Of a DNA stretch of 22,100 nt, positions 22,014 to 22,100 are shown in pieces; positions within the stretch are counted from its first letter, which is position 1, and each line of letters opens with the position of its first letter. The position numbers and the translations under genes are program-made. Origin of the DNA: a virus. The notes below the pieces were generated by a model. The model searched no databases. It had not been told where the DNA came from and worked only from the letters and a program-made list of their open reading frames with translations. The stretch is from positions 1 to 22,100 of IMG/VR virus record IMGVR_UViG_3300028800_000331. The stretch is one strand, 5' to 3'.

Positions 22014-22100
22014 TCTCAAGCCGGCGGTGGGCACACCCGGCACATCGGTGACGATCTGCCCGCAATGGCCGGTCGCCGGCCATTGCGGGCAGCAGCTTGC
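21946..22100 (+). CDS. Outer-membrane spanin-like lipoprotein (Rz1-like), 3' partial
   Basis: This frame was found by reading the +1 frame inside the preceding gene. It starts ATG AAG CGA and encodes MKRTSLLLLLTIFCSGC, a lipoprotein signal peptide with Cys17 as lipidation site, then a Pro/Gly-rich chain (LKPAVGTPGT, CPQWPVAGHCGQ). It is open to the window end (51 complete codons). GGAGA lies nine bases before the ATG. A lipoprotein gene that starts within an Rz-like gene in the +1 frame is the classic Rz/Rz1 layout. Cys14 at position -3 of the lipobox is unusual. The last 45 bases encode a perfect inverted repeat, so the protein end is unknown. Confidence 0.65.
   Translation, partial: MKRTSLLLLLTIFCSGCVTGNSSLKPAVGTPGTSVTICPQWPVAGHCGQQL
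22056..22092 (+). repeat. Perfect 17-bp inverted repeat with TCG loop
   Basis: The left arm is 22056-22072 and the right arm 22076-22092. All 17 pairs match and the loop is only TCG. The core is GCAATGGCCGG / CCGGCCATTGC. It lies within the open frame of the outer-spanin candidate. It may be a strong terminator whose T-run lies beyond the window, a mobile palindromic repeat, or a packaging or nicking signal. No T-run is seen in the eight bases left. Confidence 0.7.

Noticed and set aside
1-22100. tRNA genes, CRISPR arrays, insertion sequences and attachment sites
   Set aside because: None was seen on either strand by eye. No repeat-spacer pattern, transposase or integrase motif, or cloverleaf with a TTC-type arm was found.

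Overview
The window is a late (virion) gene block of a tailed, long-non-contractile-tail (siphovirus-type) phage or prophage. Every supported gene lies on the + strand, most are tightly spaced or overlap by 4-8 bases, and the order is the standard siphovirus order: head, connector, tail tube, tape measure, tail tip, fibres, lysis. The high GC content and the tail-tip set DUF2460 / DUF2163-BR0599 / NlpC-P60 peptidase / very large tip protein, which is the set found in the Rhodobacter gene transfer agent and many alphaproteobacterial phages, point to an alphaproteobacterial host. No integrase, repressor, replication gene, tRNA or CRISPR array is visible, so lytic and prophage states cannot be told apart.

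Layout. 3-1658: capsid-assembly protein in the scaffold position, possibly cut at the window start. 1777-3309: major capsid protein with an inserted domain. 3454-4575: two small head or decoration proteins. 4724-5071: small Cys/His protein. 5064-6851: gp6-like connector, HK97 gp10-like protein and tail-terminator candidate. 6882-7634: tail tube. 7757-8427: tail assembly chaperone in two frames, joined by a probable -1 frameshift. 8443-11025: tape measure. 11031-16053: GTA-like tail tip. 16050-16697: free-standing GIY-YIG homing endonuclease overlapping the tail-tip stop. 16741-17619: FkbM-type methyltransferase. 17612-19876: two fibre proteins, the first with a signal-peptide-like N-terminus. 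19917-20654: HExxE metallopeptidase-like protein. 20672-21343: lipoprotein. 21340-22100: holin-like protein and a nested pair of spanin-like genes, the last running off the window.

Strong inverted repeats fill the few longer gaps, and they sit next to the genes whose products are needed in most copies (capsid, decoration, tail tube). The best is an 11-bp stem with a UUCG loop. This suggests stoichiometry is partly set by terminators or mRNA-stabilising hairpins. The less ordinary parts are the accessory island between tail tip and fibres (homing endonuclease plus methyltransferase), the secreted-looking fibre, the metallopeptidase-like protein with a possible frame disturbance at its C-terminus, a beta-module shared by the connector and the tail tube, and a perfect 17-bp inverted repeat inside the outer-spanin candidate. 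All family assignments come from reading motifs by eye, without database searches.
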